Source: CAZTPJ01 sp964614515
Lineage (GTDB): Bacteria; Planctomycetota; Phycisphaerae; Phycisphaerales; UBA1924
Length of the DNA stretch: 32,551 nucleotides
Assembly (NCBI GenBank): GCA_964614515.1
Contig: CAZTPJ010000044.1
Location: forward strand, 1-32,551
Reading direction: 5' to 3'
Shown: piece after piece, positions 7,329 to 14,812 of the stretch
Layout: each line of letters begins with the position of its first letter
Numbering within the stretch: the first letter of the stretch is position 1
Made by a program: the position numbers and the translations under genes
Notes under the pieces: generated by a model
The model's database searches: none
What the model was told of the DNA's origin: nothing
The model's input: the letters and a program-made list of their open reading frames with translations, nothing else

Positions 7329-7981
7329 CCGGCCGTGTCAGCCCATCGCGCGACGAGCGCATCGTTGACGGCTCGCCACACGACCTCTTCAGATTTCGTG
7401 GCGTCGATGACGAGATGTCTGCCCGGATCGCGACTGGCCTGTTCGAGGTAACTCTCGCGGACGCGGCGGTGAAATTCCGCGCCCTTGGCTTCCATGCGAT
7501 CGAGCAGGGGGCTGAGTCGCCGCGAGGCCGTCTCGGCATCCACGTCGAAGATGATGATGAGGTCTGGAACGAGTCCGGCCGTGGCGATGCGTGCGGCATC
7601 GGCGATGTCGACCTCGGGGATGCCCCCCGCCGCGCCCTGATAGGCGATGGTCGAGGAGACGAAGCGATCGGCGAGGACGAGGTGGCCGGAGCGCTGGGCA
7701 GGTCGGATAACCTGTTCGACGAGTTGAGCGCGGCTCGCCATGTAGAGGAGCATCTCGCAGACCAACGACATGTCGTGGTGTGCGTGATCAAGGAGGATCT
7801 CTCGGACGCGTTCGCCGACGGGTGTCCCACCCGGCTCGCGAACCTCGACGCACGGGATGGCAGCGCTGCGAACCAGCGCGGCCAAACGTTTAAACTGGGT
7901 CGTTTTGCCCGATCCGTCCGGACCCTCAAACACGACGAATCGACCGCGCAGGCGCTGGAGCCAGTGTGGAGAGTCGAACAC
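7325..7981 (-). CDS. tmk: Thymidylate kinase
   Basis: Thymidylate kinase phosphorylates dTMP to dTDP. The P-loop 'EGPDGSGKTTQ' is at residues 19-28, 'REPGGTPVGERVREILL' carries the dTMP-binding motif, and 'LADRFVSSTIAYQGAAGG' is the conserved DR(Y/F)xxS..AYQG block. The C-terminal 'HLVIDATKSEEVVWRAV' is also typical. A GTG at 7981 gives 218 residues, near the family length; the frame is open to an ATG at 8065, but that extension ('IPRTIFRSTLPVPHRPP') has unusual codons and no similarity, so I prefer the GTG with some doubt. The stop overlaps the plsY start by four bases. Confidence 0.94.
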   Translation of the reverse strand: MFDSPHWLQRLRGRFVVFEGPDGSGKTTQFKRLAALVRSAAIPCVEVREPGGTPVGERVREILLDHAHHDMSLVCEMLLYMASRAQLVEQVIRPAQRSGHLVLADRFVSSTIAYQGAAGGIPEVDIADAARIATAGLVPDLIIIFDVDAETASRRLSPLLDRMEAKGAEFHRRVRESYLEQASRDPGRHLVIDATKSEEVVWRAVNDALVARWADTAG

Positions 7982-8076
7982 GCCCGGAGTGTACCCGATT
8001 TCGCGGGCGTCGGGGGGCCGATGTGGAACTGGGAGGGTTGATCTGAAGATTGTTCGCGGAATCATGGCCGAAGGCG

Positions 8077-8105
8077 TTGACCTGCGGGGAACTTTCTGGC
8101 ATACT
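8077..8105 (+). promoter_or_regulatory. Candidate sigma70-type promoter for the HU-like gene
   Basis: TTGACC and CATACT are 17 bases apart and point at the HU-like gene, implying an untranslated leader of roughly 150 bases. No other gene uses this strand nearby. Confidence 0.5.
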
Positions 8106-8260
8106 CTGCGATCGTGGTCTGACGCCTCCGTTCCTGGGCGCTGGCCACTGTGGGGACGGGTGTGTGCCGTGGGAGGCTTCGGCCTGGGGCAGGATCACGG
8201 TGTCACGGTCGTCTGTGTCGGGTCGGGGCCAACCATATCTGCACAGCGTGGGAACGATCC

Positions 8261-8641
8261 ATGGCGACAATCACCAAGAAACATGTGGTCGAAGCAATGA
8301 CAGCCGAGACCGGGCTGGATCGCGCGATCGTCAAGAAAATCGTGCAATCACTCTTTACACAGATGATCGCCGAACTCGAACGCGGCAACCGCATCGAATT
8401 CCGCGACTTTGGGGTCTTTGAAACACGCACGCGGGCGCCGCGCCGCGGCCAGAACCCCAAAACGCTCGAACGCGTCGAGATCGCCGCGCGACGCGTCGTC
8501 AGGTTCAAGGAAGGAAGACTCATGCGCGACGCCATTAATGGACACGCCGAGACACCAGCACCCGCGCCGCATTCGGGCAACAACGGCCAGGTCATTCGCG
8601 TCAAGAAACGCCGCACCAAGGCCGCCACGGCCGGTGTCTGA
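8261..8641 (+). CDS. HU/IHF family DNA-binding protein
   Basis: A 126-residue histone-like protein. 'MATITKKHVVEAMTAETGLD' starts the helical dimerisation body, 'RIEFRDFGVFETRTRAPRRG' is the beta arm entry, and 'GQNPKT' is the arm tip with the proline that intercalates into DNA. 'RVVRFKEGRLMRDAIN' closes the fold near residue 90. The remaining 35 residues are an extension ending in a basic patch, 'RVKKRRTKAA', not found in standard HU and likely to add DNA contacts. HU and IHF subunits cannot be told apart here. A promoter candidate lies about 155 bases upstream. Confidence 0.93.
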   Translation: MATITKKHVVEAMTAETGLDRAIVKKIVQSLFTQMIAELERGNRIEFRDFGVFETRTRAPRRGQNPKTLERVEIAARRVVRFKEGRLMRDAINGHAETPAPAPHSGNNGQVIRVKKRRTKAATAGV

Positions 8642-8803
8642 ACAGCGTCCCGTACCGCCGAAAGTTCGTCACCGGCGATGCGGGCGTGACGGAGACACCT
8701 GAGTTCCCGCGATCCCTGCGGGCGACAACCGCGTCCCGCATCGCCCACTGGCCTTCCGGGGGAACCCAGGCAATAATGCTCCCAGCCAGGCCAGGACGCC
8801 GAC

Positions 8804-9253
8804 ATGGACGAACACCGCAGTCTCTTCGCATCGAATCAACTTCGCTGCACGCGCCAGCGGACGCTGGTGTACAAAGCGCTCAAGACACACAACACGCATC
8901 CCACGGCCGAGGAACTCTTTCATCGCATCCGCGAGACAAGTCCCGGGCTGTCGCTGGCGACCGTCTACAACACGCTCGATGCGTTGTCTCGCTGCGGCCT
9001 GTGCCGCCGCATCCCCAGTCCTTCACCCTCCGGTCCATGCCGATTTGATGCCCACACGAACGATCACGCCCATGTGCTGTTCGATGATGGGCGCGTCGCC
9101 GATGTGCCTGAGAACCTGAGCGATCGCCTGTTGGCATCGTTACCCGATGATGTGCTCGCGAGCGTCGAGGGCGCGCTGGGCATCCGCATCACGAACATCG
9201 CCGTGCAGATTCACGCACGCCCGGTCGCGGCGTCGCAAGCGGATGCGATCTGA
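8804..9253 (+). CDS. Fur-family transcriptional regulator, atypical metal site
   Basis: A 149-residue Fur/PerR/Zur family protein. The winged helix is clear: 'LRCTRQRTLVYKAL', 'HPTAEELFHRIRE' and the recognition helix 'LSLATVYNTLDALSRCGL'. The dimerisation domain is unusual. The expected 'H.H..C..CG+..D' block reads 'HTNDHAHVLFDDGRVADVP', so both structural-zinc cysteines are missing, and there is no C-terminal CxxC either. A histidine cluster remains for a regulatory metal. It could sense iron, peroxide, zinc or heme; the sequence does not decide. The gene stands alone and is followed by the palindrome array at 9297-9401. Confidence 0.88.
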   Translation: MDEHRSLFASNQLRCTRQRTLVYKALKTHNTHPTAEELFHRIRETSPGLSLATVYNTLDALSRCGLCRRIPSPSPSGPCRFDAHTNDHAHVLFDDGRVADVPENLSDRLLASLPDDVLASVEGALGIRITNIAVQIHARPVAASQADAI

Positions 9254-9296
9254 GGACAGTTCGCGTCAAGACACTGAACGAATACCGGCTGACGGA

Positions 9297-9401
9297 CATC
9301 GAAGTCGAAGCGACTTCGATGGCACGGGAGAGATCCCATCGAAGTCGAAGCGACTTCGATGGCACGGGAGAGATCACATCGAAGTCGAAGCGACTTCGAT
9401 G
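9297..9401. repeat. Three tandem 40-bp units, each with a perfect palindrome
   Basis: CATCGAAGTCG and CGACTTCGATG form an 11-bp perfect stem around the loop AAG. The 25-bp palindrome occurs identically at 9297-9321, 9337-9361 and 9377-9401, exactly 40 bases apart. The two linkers (GCACGGGAGAGATC plus C or A) differ by one base. The array ends 27 bases before the SDR start codon. Confidence 0.95.
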
Positions 9402-9428
9402 GCACAATGGCGCGGATACGCTCTGCCC

Positions 9429-10247
9429 ATGGACACGCTTCGAGATCGTATCGCCATCATCACCGGAGCCAGCGCGGGGATCGGACGGGCCACGGCCGTC
9501 ATGCTCGCGGGGGCTGGCGCCCGCGTGGTGGTCAATGCGAGGCGCGCCGCGCTGCTGGATGAACTCGTGCGGGAGATCGGCGCGGACCGCGCTGTGGCCG
9601 TGGCCGGCGATGCGGCCGATGAAGGCGTGATCGGCACGATGTTCGACACAGCGCGCGATCGCTTCGGCGGTGGCACACGACACGCGGACCTGATCCTCGT
9701 CAACGCAGGACGCGGCCTGCGCGGGAGCGTGCGAGATTCGGACACCGCCCAGTGGGAAGAGGTCATCCGCATCAACCTGCTGGCCACCGCACGGCTGCTT
9801 CGCGCGGCGATGGAGCGACTCGCCGGGCCGCTGCCCATCGTGCAGGGCGCGCCCCGGCCTACGTCGCCGCCGACGCCGCCGCCGGACTGGCTGGCGCGAC
9901 CGCGCGACATCATCGTGCTCGGGTCCACCGTCGGGCGTCACATCTCGCCGTTCAGTTCGTTCTATGGGTCGGCCAAGGCGGGGGTCCACATGCTCGCGGA
10001 ATCGCTGCGACGACTCGCCGCGCCGCACGGCATCCGCGTCTCGCTGCTCGAACCGGGCATCGTGCGCAGCGAGTTTCAGGATGCGGCCGGGTATGACCGC
10101 GAATCGTTCGGGAAGTTCATGGAGTCGATTTCGCCGGTGCTCACGCCCGAGGACATCGCGCGGACGATCGCGTGGATCGCCTCACAACCCGCGGGCGTCC
10201 ATGTCTGCGACGTGATGATCCGCCCGACACGGCAGGAGTATCCGTAG
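9429..10247 (+). CDS. Short-chain dehydrogenase/reductase
   Basis: A 272-residue classical SDR oxidoreductase. 'TGASAGIG' at residues 12-19 binds NAD(P), 'VNAG' is at 91-94, Ser166 in 'VLGSTVGRH' and Tyr179-x3-Lys183 in 'FYGSAKAG' are the catalytic residues, and 'EPGIVRSEF' follows. Arginines after the second strand ('VNARRAALL') suggest NADP(H). Residues about 134-158 are a proline-rich insertion ('PRPTSPPTPPPDW') not usual in the family. An open frame extends upstream through the palindrome array, but the Rossmann fold begins right after the ATG at 9429. Substrate unknown. Confidence 0.92.
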   Translation: MDTLRDRIAIITGASAGIGRATAVMLAGAGARVVVNARRAALLDELVREIGADRAVAVAGDAADEGVIGTMFDTARDRFGGGTRHADLILVNAGRGLRGSVRDSDTAQWEEVIRINLLATARLLRAAMERLAGPLPIVQGAPRPTSPPTPPPDWLARPRDIIVLGSTVGRHISPFSSFYGSAKAGVHMLAESLRRLAAPHGIRVSLLEPGIVRSEFQDAAGYDRESFGKFMESISPVLTPEDIARTIAWIASQPAGVHVCDVMIRPTRQEYP

Positions 10248-10267
10248 ACACGAAGCCTGACCGCCTA

Positions 10268-10431
10268 ATAGGAAGCCCGACCGTCAGGGAGGGCTTGGAC
10301 GCGGGGACACGCCACCAAGCACCAATAGTTCACGGCGTCAGATGCGATACTCAAACGCGACGATGGCCACGCGCTGTTCGATTCACGCTCACCACCGCCA
10401 CCAGGCCCTCCCTCACGGTCGGGCTTCCTAT
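10268..10431. repeat. Element bounded by 27-bp inverted repeats
   Basis: The left arm (10268-10294, containing AGGAAGCCCGACCG) and the right arm (10405-10431, containing CGGTCGGGCTTCCT) are reverse complements at 26 of 27 positions and enclose 110 bases without a convincing gene. The element fills the space between the convergent SDR and glutamate dehydrogenase genes. It could be a miniature mobile element, a dispersed palindromic repeat or a bidirectional terminator. Confidence 0.85.
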
Positions 10432-10459
10432 CAGTGCCAGGCCAGCACGATCGCGCCGC

Positions 10460-11806
10460 TTACGGGAAGATCCCGCGCGTCTCATACACCTTCGCGATGT
10501 TCTCGACTGCCGACGCGTATGACGCAGTGCGAAGGTTGCACCCAAGTCGCTGCTGCATCACGATCGTGCGCCTCGCGGCCATGACCATGTGACGATTGAG
10601 TTCCTTGTCCACCTTTTCCTCATCCCAACTCGTGCAGGTCTTGTTCTGGACCCACTCGAAGTAGGACACGGTGACGCCGCCCGCGTTGGCGAGAATCGCC
10701 GGAATGACTTCGATGCCCTTTTCAGACAACACGCGATCGCCCGGCGGCGTGGTCGGCGCGTTGGCCGCTTCGGCCACCACCTTCGCGTCGATCCAGCCGG
10801 CTTCACGCTCCTTGATCATCTGCTCGAGTGCGGCCGGGACGAGCACATCAACCTTCGTGCGATAGAACTCTTCCGTCGTGATGGCCGTGCCCGCGGCGAA
10901 CTTGCCCACCCCTCCGGTCTTTGAGACGTGCAGCGCCAGCGCCTCGGGATCAAGACCCTTGTCCTCGCGGATCGCGCCGGTGTGGTCCATCACGGCCACG
11001 AGTTTCGCGCCGAGTTTCCCGAGAATGCGTCCCGTCCACGAACCCACGTTGCCGTAGCCGATCAGGCTGAACTTCATGCCCTTGACGTCGATCCCCAGCG
11101 AGGGCAACATCTCGACGAGGACATCCACGACGCCCTGGCCGGTGGCCTTTTCGCGCCCGAGCGAGCCGCCGACTTCGATCGGCTTGCCGGTGACGACGCG
11201 CATCGAGTCCCATGTGTTCTTGTTGTTCTCCGCGAGCGATGAGTAGGTGTCGGCGAACCAGGCCATCACCTGCGCGTTGGTGTTCACGTCGGGCGCGGGA
11301 ATGTCGTAGTCCGGCCCGATGTAGTGATAGATGGCCGAGCAGAACCGGCGTGTCACGCGCATCAGTTCCTCGCGCGACAGTTCGCGCGGTTCGCACTTCA
11401 CACCGCCCTTGCCACCGCCGTAGGGAATCCGAACCAGCGAACACTTCATCGTCATCAGCAGCGCGAGGCTCTTGACATCATCGAGGTGCACATCGGGGTG
11501 ATAGCGCATGCCGCCCTTGTACGGCCCGAGCGCGTTGTTATGCTGAACGCGATACCCCTTGAACAACTTGTGGTGCCCATCATCCATCCGCACGGGGAAG
11601 TGCACCATGATCTCGCTCTGCGGCTGTGCGAGGATGATCTTGATGCGGTGACGCACTTCGAGCAGGTCGCACGCCTGAAGCATCGTCGCGACGGTCTGGA
11701 GGTAAAGGTTGTCCGGATCCTTGGGGAACCCAAGTTCATCGAACACCGGATCACGTGCGACGGCTGACGGTGCGTCCGGGGGCGCGACGGTGATGGTGCT
11801 GTTCAT
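10460..11806 (-). CDS. gdhA: Glutamate dehydrogenase (Glu/Leu/Phe/Val dehydrogenase family)
   Basis: A 448-residue enzyme interconverting glutamate and 2-oxoglutarate plus ammonia. The catalytic set keeps a constant offset of eight from the Clostridium symbiosum enzyme as I remember it: Lys97 in 'GPYKGGMRYHP', Lys121 in 'MTMKCSLV', Lys133 in 'YGGGKGGVK' and Asp173 in 'PAPDVNTNAQVMAW'. 'LIGYGNVGSWTGRILG' is the Rossmann motif, and 'ILANAGGVTVSYFEWVQN' is highly conserved. The length fits the hexameric family. I take the ATG at 11806; an in-frame TTG at 11821 is the alternative. Cofactor preference is uncertain. It is convergent with the SDR gene and divergent from the receiver-like gene at 11988. 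Confidence 0.95.
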   Translation of the reverse strand: MNSTITVAPPDAPSAVARDPVFDELGFPKDPDNLYLQTVATMLQACDLLEVRHRIKIILAQPQSEIMVHFPVRMDDGHHKLFKGYRVQHNNALGPYKGGMRYHPDVHLDDVKSLALLMTMKCSLVRIPYGGGKGGVKCEPRELSREELMRVTRRFCSAIYHYIGPDYDIPAPDVNTNAQVMAWFADTYSSLAENNKNTWDSMRVVTGKPIEVGGSLGREKATGQGVVDVLVEMLPSLGIDVKGMKFSLIGYGNVGSWTGRILGKLGAKLVAVMDHTGAIREDKGLDPEALALHVSKTGGVGKFAAGTAITTEEFYRTKVDVLVPAALEQMIKEREAGWIDAKVVAEAANAPTTPPGDRVLSEKGIEVIPAILANAGGVTVSYFEWVQNKTCTSWDEEKVDKELNRHMVMAARRTIVMQQRLGCNLRTASYASAVENIAKVYETRGIFP

Positions 11807-11987
11807 CGGTATGGCCTGCAAACTCGGCGTGTCGTCACCATCGCCGGCAACCTCGCGGCGCTACGACGAATCGGTCTATCTTCGATGAGCCTCGATCCGG
11901 ACGTTCCGCATCGCCGGCCCCGGTGCTTCCAACGCCGAACATCATAGAGTAGCACCGTCCGCAACCGCCCGACACTCTCCACCCGCC

Positions 11988-12374
11988 ATGATCCTGTATG
12001 CCTGCGATGATCTGATCTGGGCTTCTCGGATTCGCGCCGCCGCCGAGGCCGTGGGCCTTCGCGCCCTTCGCGTTCGCGATCCCGATGCTCTTGCCTCGCA
12101 CCTCGAAAACCCCGGCCTTCGCGGCATACTCGTCGACCTTGCGGATATGCAAACCGCACGGCCGTTACTCACCCGACTTCACGCAGACGACAGACACACG
12201 GCCATTCCCATCGTCGCGTTCGGCCCCCATGTTGACGCCGAAAGCCTCAACGAAGCCAAGCGCCTCGGCGCACACCAAGTGTTTACCCGTGCGGCCATGC
12301 AACGCAGACTTCCCAACGTACTGGAAGCGTGGGCGAGTCAGAGTCTTGACAACCAGCCACCGTTCCGGGGCTAG
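11988..12374 (+). CDS. Degenerate response-regulator receiver-like protein
   Basis: A 128-residue protein with the alternating beta-alpha pattern of a CheY-like receiver: 'MILYACDDLIWASRIRAAAE' with the acidic pair Asp7-Asp8, 'LRGILVDLADM' with Asp50 in the phosphoacceptor position, 'IPIVAFGPHVDAE' and 'RLGAHQVFTRAAM'. The conserved Ser/Thr after strand 4 and the Lys after strand 5 are not present (AFGPH and TRAAM instead), so phosphorylation-driven switching may be lost. There is no output domain. It lies 179 bp upstream of rpsA on the same strand. It may be a stand-alone pseudo-receiver; function unknown. Confidence 0.72.
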   Translation: MILYACDDLIWASRIRAAAEAVGLRALRVRDPDALASHLENPGLRGILVDLADMQTARPLLTRLHADDRHTAIPIVAFGPHVDAESLNEAKRLGAHQVFTRAAMQRRLPNVLEAWASQSLDNQPPFRG

Positions 12375-12377
12375 AAT
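12346..12377 (+). promoter_or_regulatory. Weak promoter candidate upstream of rpsA
   Basis: TTGACA and TAGAAT are both close to consensus, but the spacer is 20 bases, longer than usual. The site overlaps the end of the receiver-like gene and would give an S1 leader of about 170 bases. Confidence 0.3.
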
Positions 12378-12398
12378 CGCCCCTTGCCGGACCGAGGA

Positions 12399-12518
12399 TT
12401 CTCGCAGCGTGCGGGAACGGTGGGAACGCGACGCCAGATGCCCCTTGGGGGCGGGCTTGCGAGTGTCATGCTCGCGGCCCCGGTGTGCGTGTCGAGTTGT
12501 ACGGCCTCCGGCGGCCGT
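12399..12518 (+). other. Stem-loops in the rpsA leader
   Basis: Two clear hairpins lie between the receiver-like gene and rpsA: TTCTCGCA/TGCGGGAA around GCG (12399-12417, one G-U pair) and ACGGCC/GGCCGT around six bases (12501-12518). A weaker GCGAG/CTCGC pair sits between them. They could take part in S1 autoregulation, which is known for S1 in other bacteria, but no known leader family is recognised. Confidence 0.35.
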
Positions 12519-12553
12519 GGACTTGACACCGCGCGCCTCAACAGAGGATACGA

Positions 12554-14323
12554 ATGATTGACGAAACGCTGCTTGCTTCGCTTGGCACTTCCGATGCGGA
12601 GGCCGAGGCCATGCTGTCACTCGCCTTTGGCGCCAAGGTCGCCGAGGGCGACATGGAATCGCTGCTGAGCGATCAGATCAAGGACGTCACGGCCGGGAAA
12701 CTCATCAAGGGCACGATCATCGGCATCGCCGGTGACTCGGTCGTGGTGGATGTGGGCCTCAAGAGCGAGGGCCTGATCCCGCTCGATGAGTTTGACAGCC
12801 CATCGCAGGTCGCCATCGGCGACACGATCGATGTGCTGCTTGAAGACATGGAAGGCGATGACGGCGTGATCGCGCTGTCGAAGCGCAAGGCCGACCGCAT
12901 TCTCAACTGGCAGCGCATCATCGACACGACGCGCGAGGGCGATGTGGTCGAGGGCATCTGCACGCGGAAGATCAAGGGCGGCTTGCTCGTGGACATCGGC
13001 GTGCCGGTCTTCCTGCCCGCATCGCAGGTGGACATCCGCCGCCCGGGCGACATCGGCGAGTTCATCGGCCGTACCGTTCGCGCAAGCATTCTCAAGATCG
13101 ACACCGAACGGCGGAACATCGTGGTGTCGCGCCGCAAACTCATCGAGACCGAGCGGGAAGAGGCCAAGAAGCGCCTGATGGGCACGCTCAAAGAGGGCGA
13201 CATCGTCACCGGCACGGTCAAGAACATCGCCGACTTCGGCGCGTTCGTGGACCTTGGCGGGATCGACGGCCTGCTGCACATCACGGACATGTCGTGGGGC
13301 CGTATCAGCCATCCCAGCGAACTGCTGCGCCTCGATCAGAAGATTGAGGTCAAGGTTCTCAACATCGACCACGACAAGGAGAAGATCGCGCTGGGTCTGA
13401 AGCAGCGCGAGGCCAGCCCGTGGCAGGAAATCGAGCAGAAGTTCCCCGTCGGCTGCCGTATTCGCGGCTCGGTGGTGAACATCATGTCGTATGGCGCGTT
13501 TGTGCGGCTGGAGGATGGGATCGAGGGGCTGGTGCATATCTCCGAGATGTCGTGGACGCGCCGCGTGAATCATCCGTCCGAGGTTGTGCAGCCCGGGCAG
13601 GAGATCGACGTGGTTGTTCTTGATATCAACAAGGACAAGCAGGAGATCAGCCTCGGCATGAAGCAGACCGAGGTCAATCCGTGGGAACTCGTCGCCGAGA
13701 AGTATCCCGCGGGAACCGTCATCGAAGGCACGGTCCGCAACCTCGCCAACTATGGCGCGTTCATCGAGATCGAGCCGGGCATCGACGGCCTGCTCCACGT
13801 CTCCGACATGTCGTGGACCAAGAAGGTCACGCACCCCAACGAGATGCTCAAGAAGGGCGACATGGTCCGCTGCGTCGTGCTGGAAGTCGATCAGTCAAAG
13901 CAGCGCGTCAGCCTCGGCGTCAAGCAACTCACCGAAGACCCGTGGATCACGGCCATCCCCACGGCCTATCGCCCGGGCATGGTCGTTCGCGGCAAGGTGA
14001 CGAAGATCACGAACTTCGGCGTGTTCGTGGAACTCGAGCAGGACCTCGAAGGTCTGCTGCACATCTCCGAACTCGCCGACCACAAGGTCGAGAACCCGCA
14101 GGAAGTCGTGCGAGCCAACGAGGAGATCGACGTCAAGATTCTCCGCGTCGACACCAGCGATCGCAAGATCGGCCTGTCGCTCAAGCGTGCCCAGTGGGGC
14201 GATGGCAGCGGCATGGGTGGCCAGAGCGAGGAAGATCGCACCGGTCGCACGCCCCCCGCACCCACCCGCGGCGGCATGGACGCCCACGACGCCATGGGCA
14301 CCGACAAGATCCGCTTCAACTGA
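12554..14323 (+). CDS. rpsA: 30S ribosomal protein S1
   Basis: A 589-residue protein with six S1 (OB-fold) domains at residues about 47-115, 133-198, 213-283, 298-369, 384-455 and 470-542. Repeats 3-6 carry the strong pattern 'G.V.NI..FGAFV.L..GI.GL+HI.+MSW', for example 'YGAFVRLEDGIEGLVHISEM'; repeats 1 and 2 are divergent, as expected for the ribosome-binding part. S1 unfolds mRNA and helps initiation at structured leaders. The C-terminal 45 residues are polar and disordered-looking. AGAGGA precedes the ATG by about six bases. A near-perfect hairpin follows the stop. Confidence 0.97.
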   Translation: MIDETLLASLGTSDAEAEAMLSLAFGAKVAEGDMESLLSDQIKDVTAGKLIKGTIIGIAGDSVVVDVGLKSEGLIPLDEFDSPSQVAIGDTIDVLLEDMEGDDGVIALSKRKADRILNWQRIIDTTREGDVVEGICTRKIKGGLLVDIGVPVFLPASQVDIRRPGDIGEFIGRTVRASILKIDTERRNIVVSRRKLIETEREEAKKRLMGTLKEGDIVTGTVKNIADFGAFVDLGGIDGLLHITDMSWGRISHPSELLRLDQKIEVKVLNIDHDKEKIALGLKQREASPWQEIEQKFPVGCRIRGSVVNIMSYGAFVRLEDGIEGLVHISEMSWTRRVNHPSEVVQPGQEIDVVVLDINKDKQEISLGMKQTEVNPWELVAEKYPAGTVIEGTVRNLANYGAFIEIEPGIDGLLHVSDMSWTKKVTHPNEMLKKGDMVRCVVLEVDQSKQRVSLGVKQLTEDPWITAIPTAYRPGMVVRGKVTKITNFGVFVELEQDLEGLLHISELADHKVENPQEVVRANEEIDVKILRVDTSDRKIGLSLKRAQWGDGSGMGGQSEEDRTGRTPPAPTRGGMDAHDAMGTDKIRFN

Positions 14324-14344
14324 TCGCGGAACGGCAACCTTCAC

Positions 14345-14376
14345 CAACGACTCTCCGGACGGCCGGAGAGTCGTTG
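14345..14376 (+). terminator. Hairpin terminator after rpsA
   Basis: CAACGACTCTCCGG and CCGGAGAGTCGTTG form a perfect 14-bp stem with a four-base loop, 22 bases after the rpsA stop. The T run is weak (TTGTACG), so termination may be partial or the hairpin may protect the 3' end. Confidence 0.7.
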
Positions 14377-14812
14377 TACGTTGGGGACCGACACAGGGCG
14401 ACCGCAAGATTGCTCACCCTTCGGCGCGGGGAAAAGTCGTCGCGCTGCGGACACGCAAGGGAGGCGGGCGAGACGCCCGCTCCACCGGATCCAAAAGACT
14501 TTGTGGTTGCCCTGGGGACTGGCGTCAGCAGCCCCGTGGGGCGGCGCGATGCTGTACACTGGTACGGCCGGCGGCGAACCGCCCGCAAATCAGCACAGCG
14601 CGAGGAAACTCAGAAGGGACAACAGGGCGATGCGACGACGATTGTCAGTCAATGCGATCAGGCTCTTCATTTCTCTTCTCCCATCTCAGGTTGTGCCAGA
14701 CAAGGTACAACCGGCGTGCCAAAGGCCCGGCCGAGGGCCGAAGACGCCGCTGACGCGTCTGGACGCGGGATGGACGCCCGAGAACCGCTCGCACGGGTGC
14801 GACTGGCGCAGC
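14377..14812. other. Gene-poor spacer with palindromes
   Basis: No convincing gene on the plus strand; the frame of the next gene stays open here but has no signal peptide or similarity. The spacer contains GCGGGCG/CGCCCGC around AGA (14464-14480), which resembles a dispersed planctomycete palindrome type, a GGCGG-CGAA-CCGCC hairpin near 14570-14583, and one possible short minus-strand gene at 14590-14670. Confidence 0.5.
14590..14670 (-). CDS. Possible 26-residue membrane peptide
   Basis: The frame reads MKSLIALTDN, then RRRIALLSLLSFLALC. It has a polar start, three arginines and a hydrophobic tail ending in cysteine. GGAGAAGAG lies a few bases before the ATG, a good ribosome site. Nothing else supports it, and short chance frames are common in GC-rich DNA. 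Confidence 0.25.
   Translation of the reverse strand: MKSLIALTDNRRRIALLSLLSFLALC

Noticed and set aside
9147..9428. Upstream extension of the SDR gene through the palindrome array
   Set aside because: The extension translates the 40-bp repeats into HRSRSDFDGTGEI units; the Rossmann fold starts at the ATG at 9429.
12617..13834. 405-codon minus-strand frame inside rpsA
   Set aside because: Antisense of the six S1 domains; composition and repeats mirror the S1 repeats.
14560..14640. RNase P RNA-like string (GAGGAAACTC...ACAGGGCGA)
   Set aside because: The resemblance is limited to a few bases; the other conserved regions and overall fold are missing.
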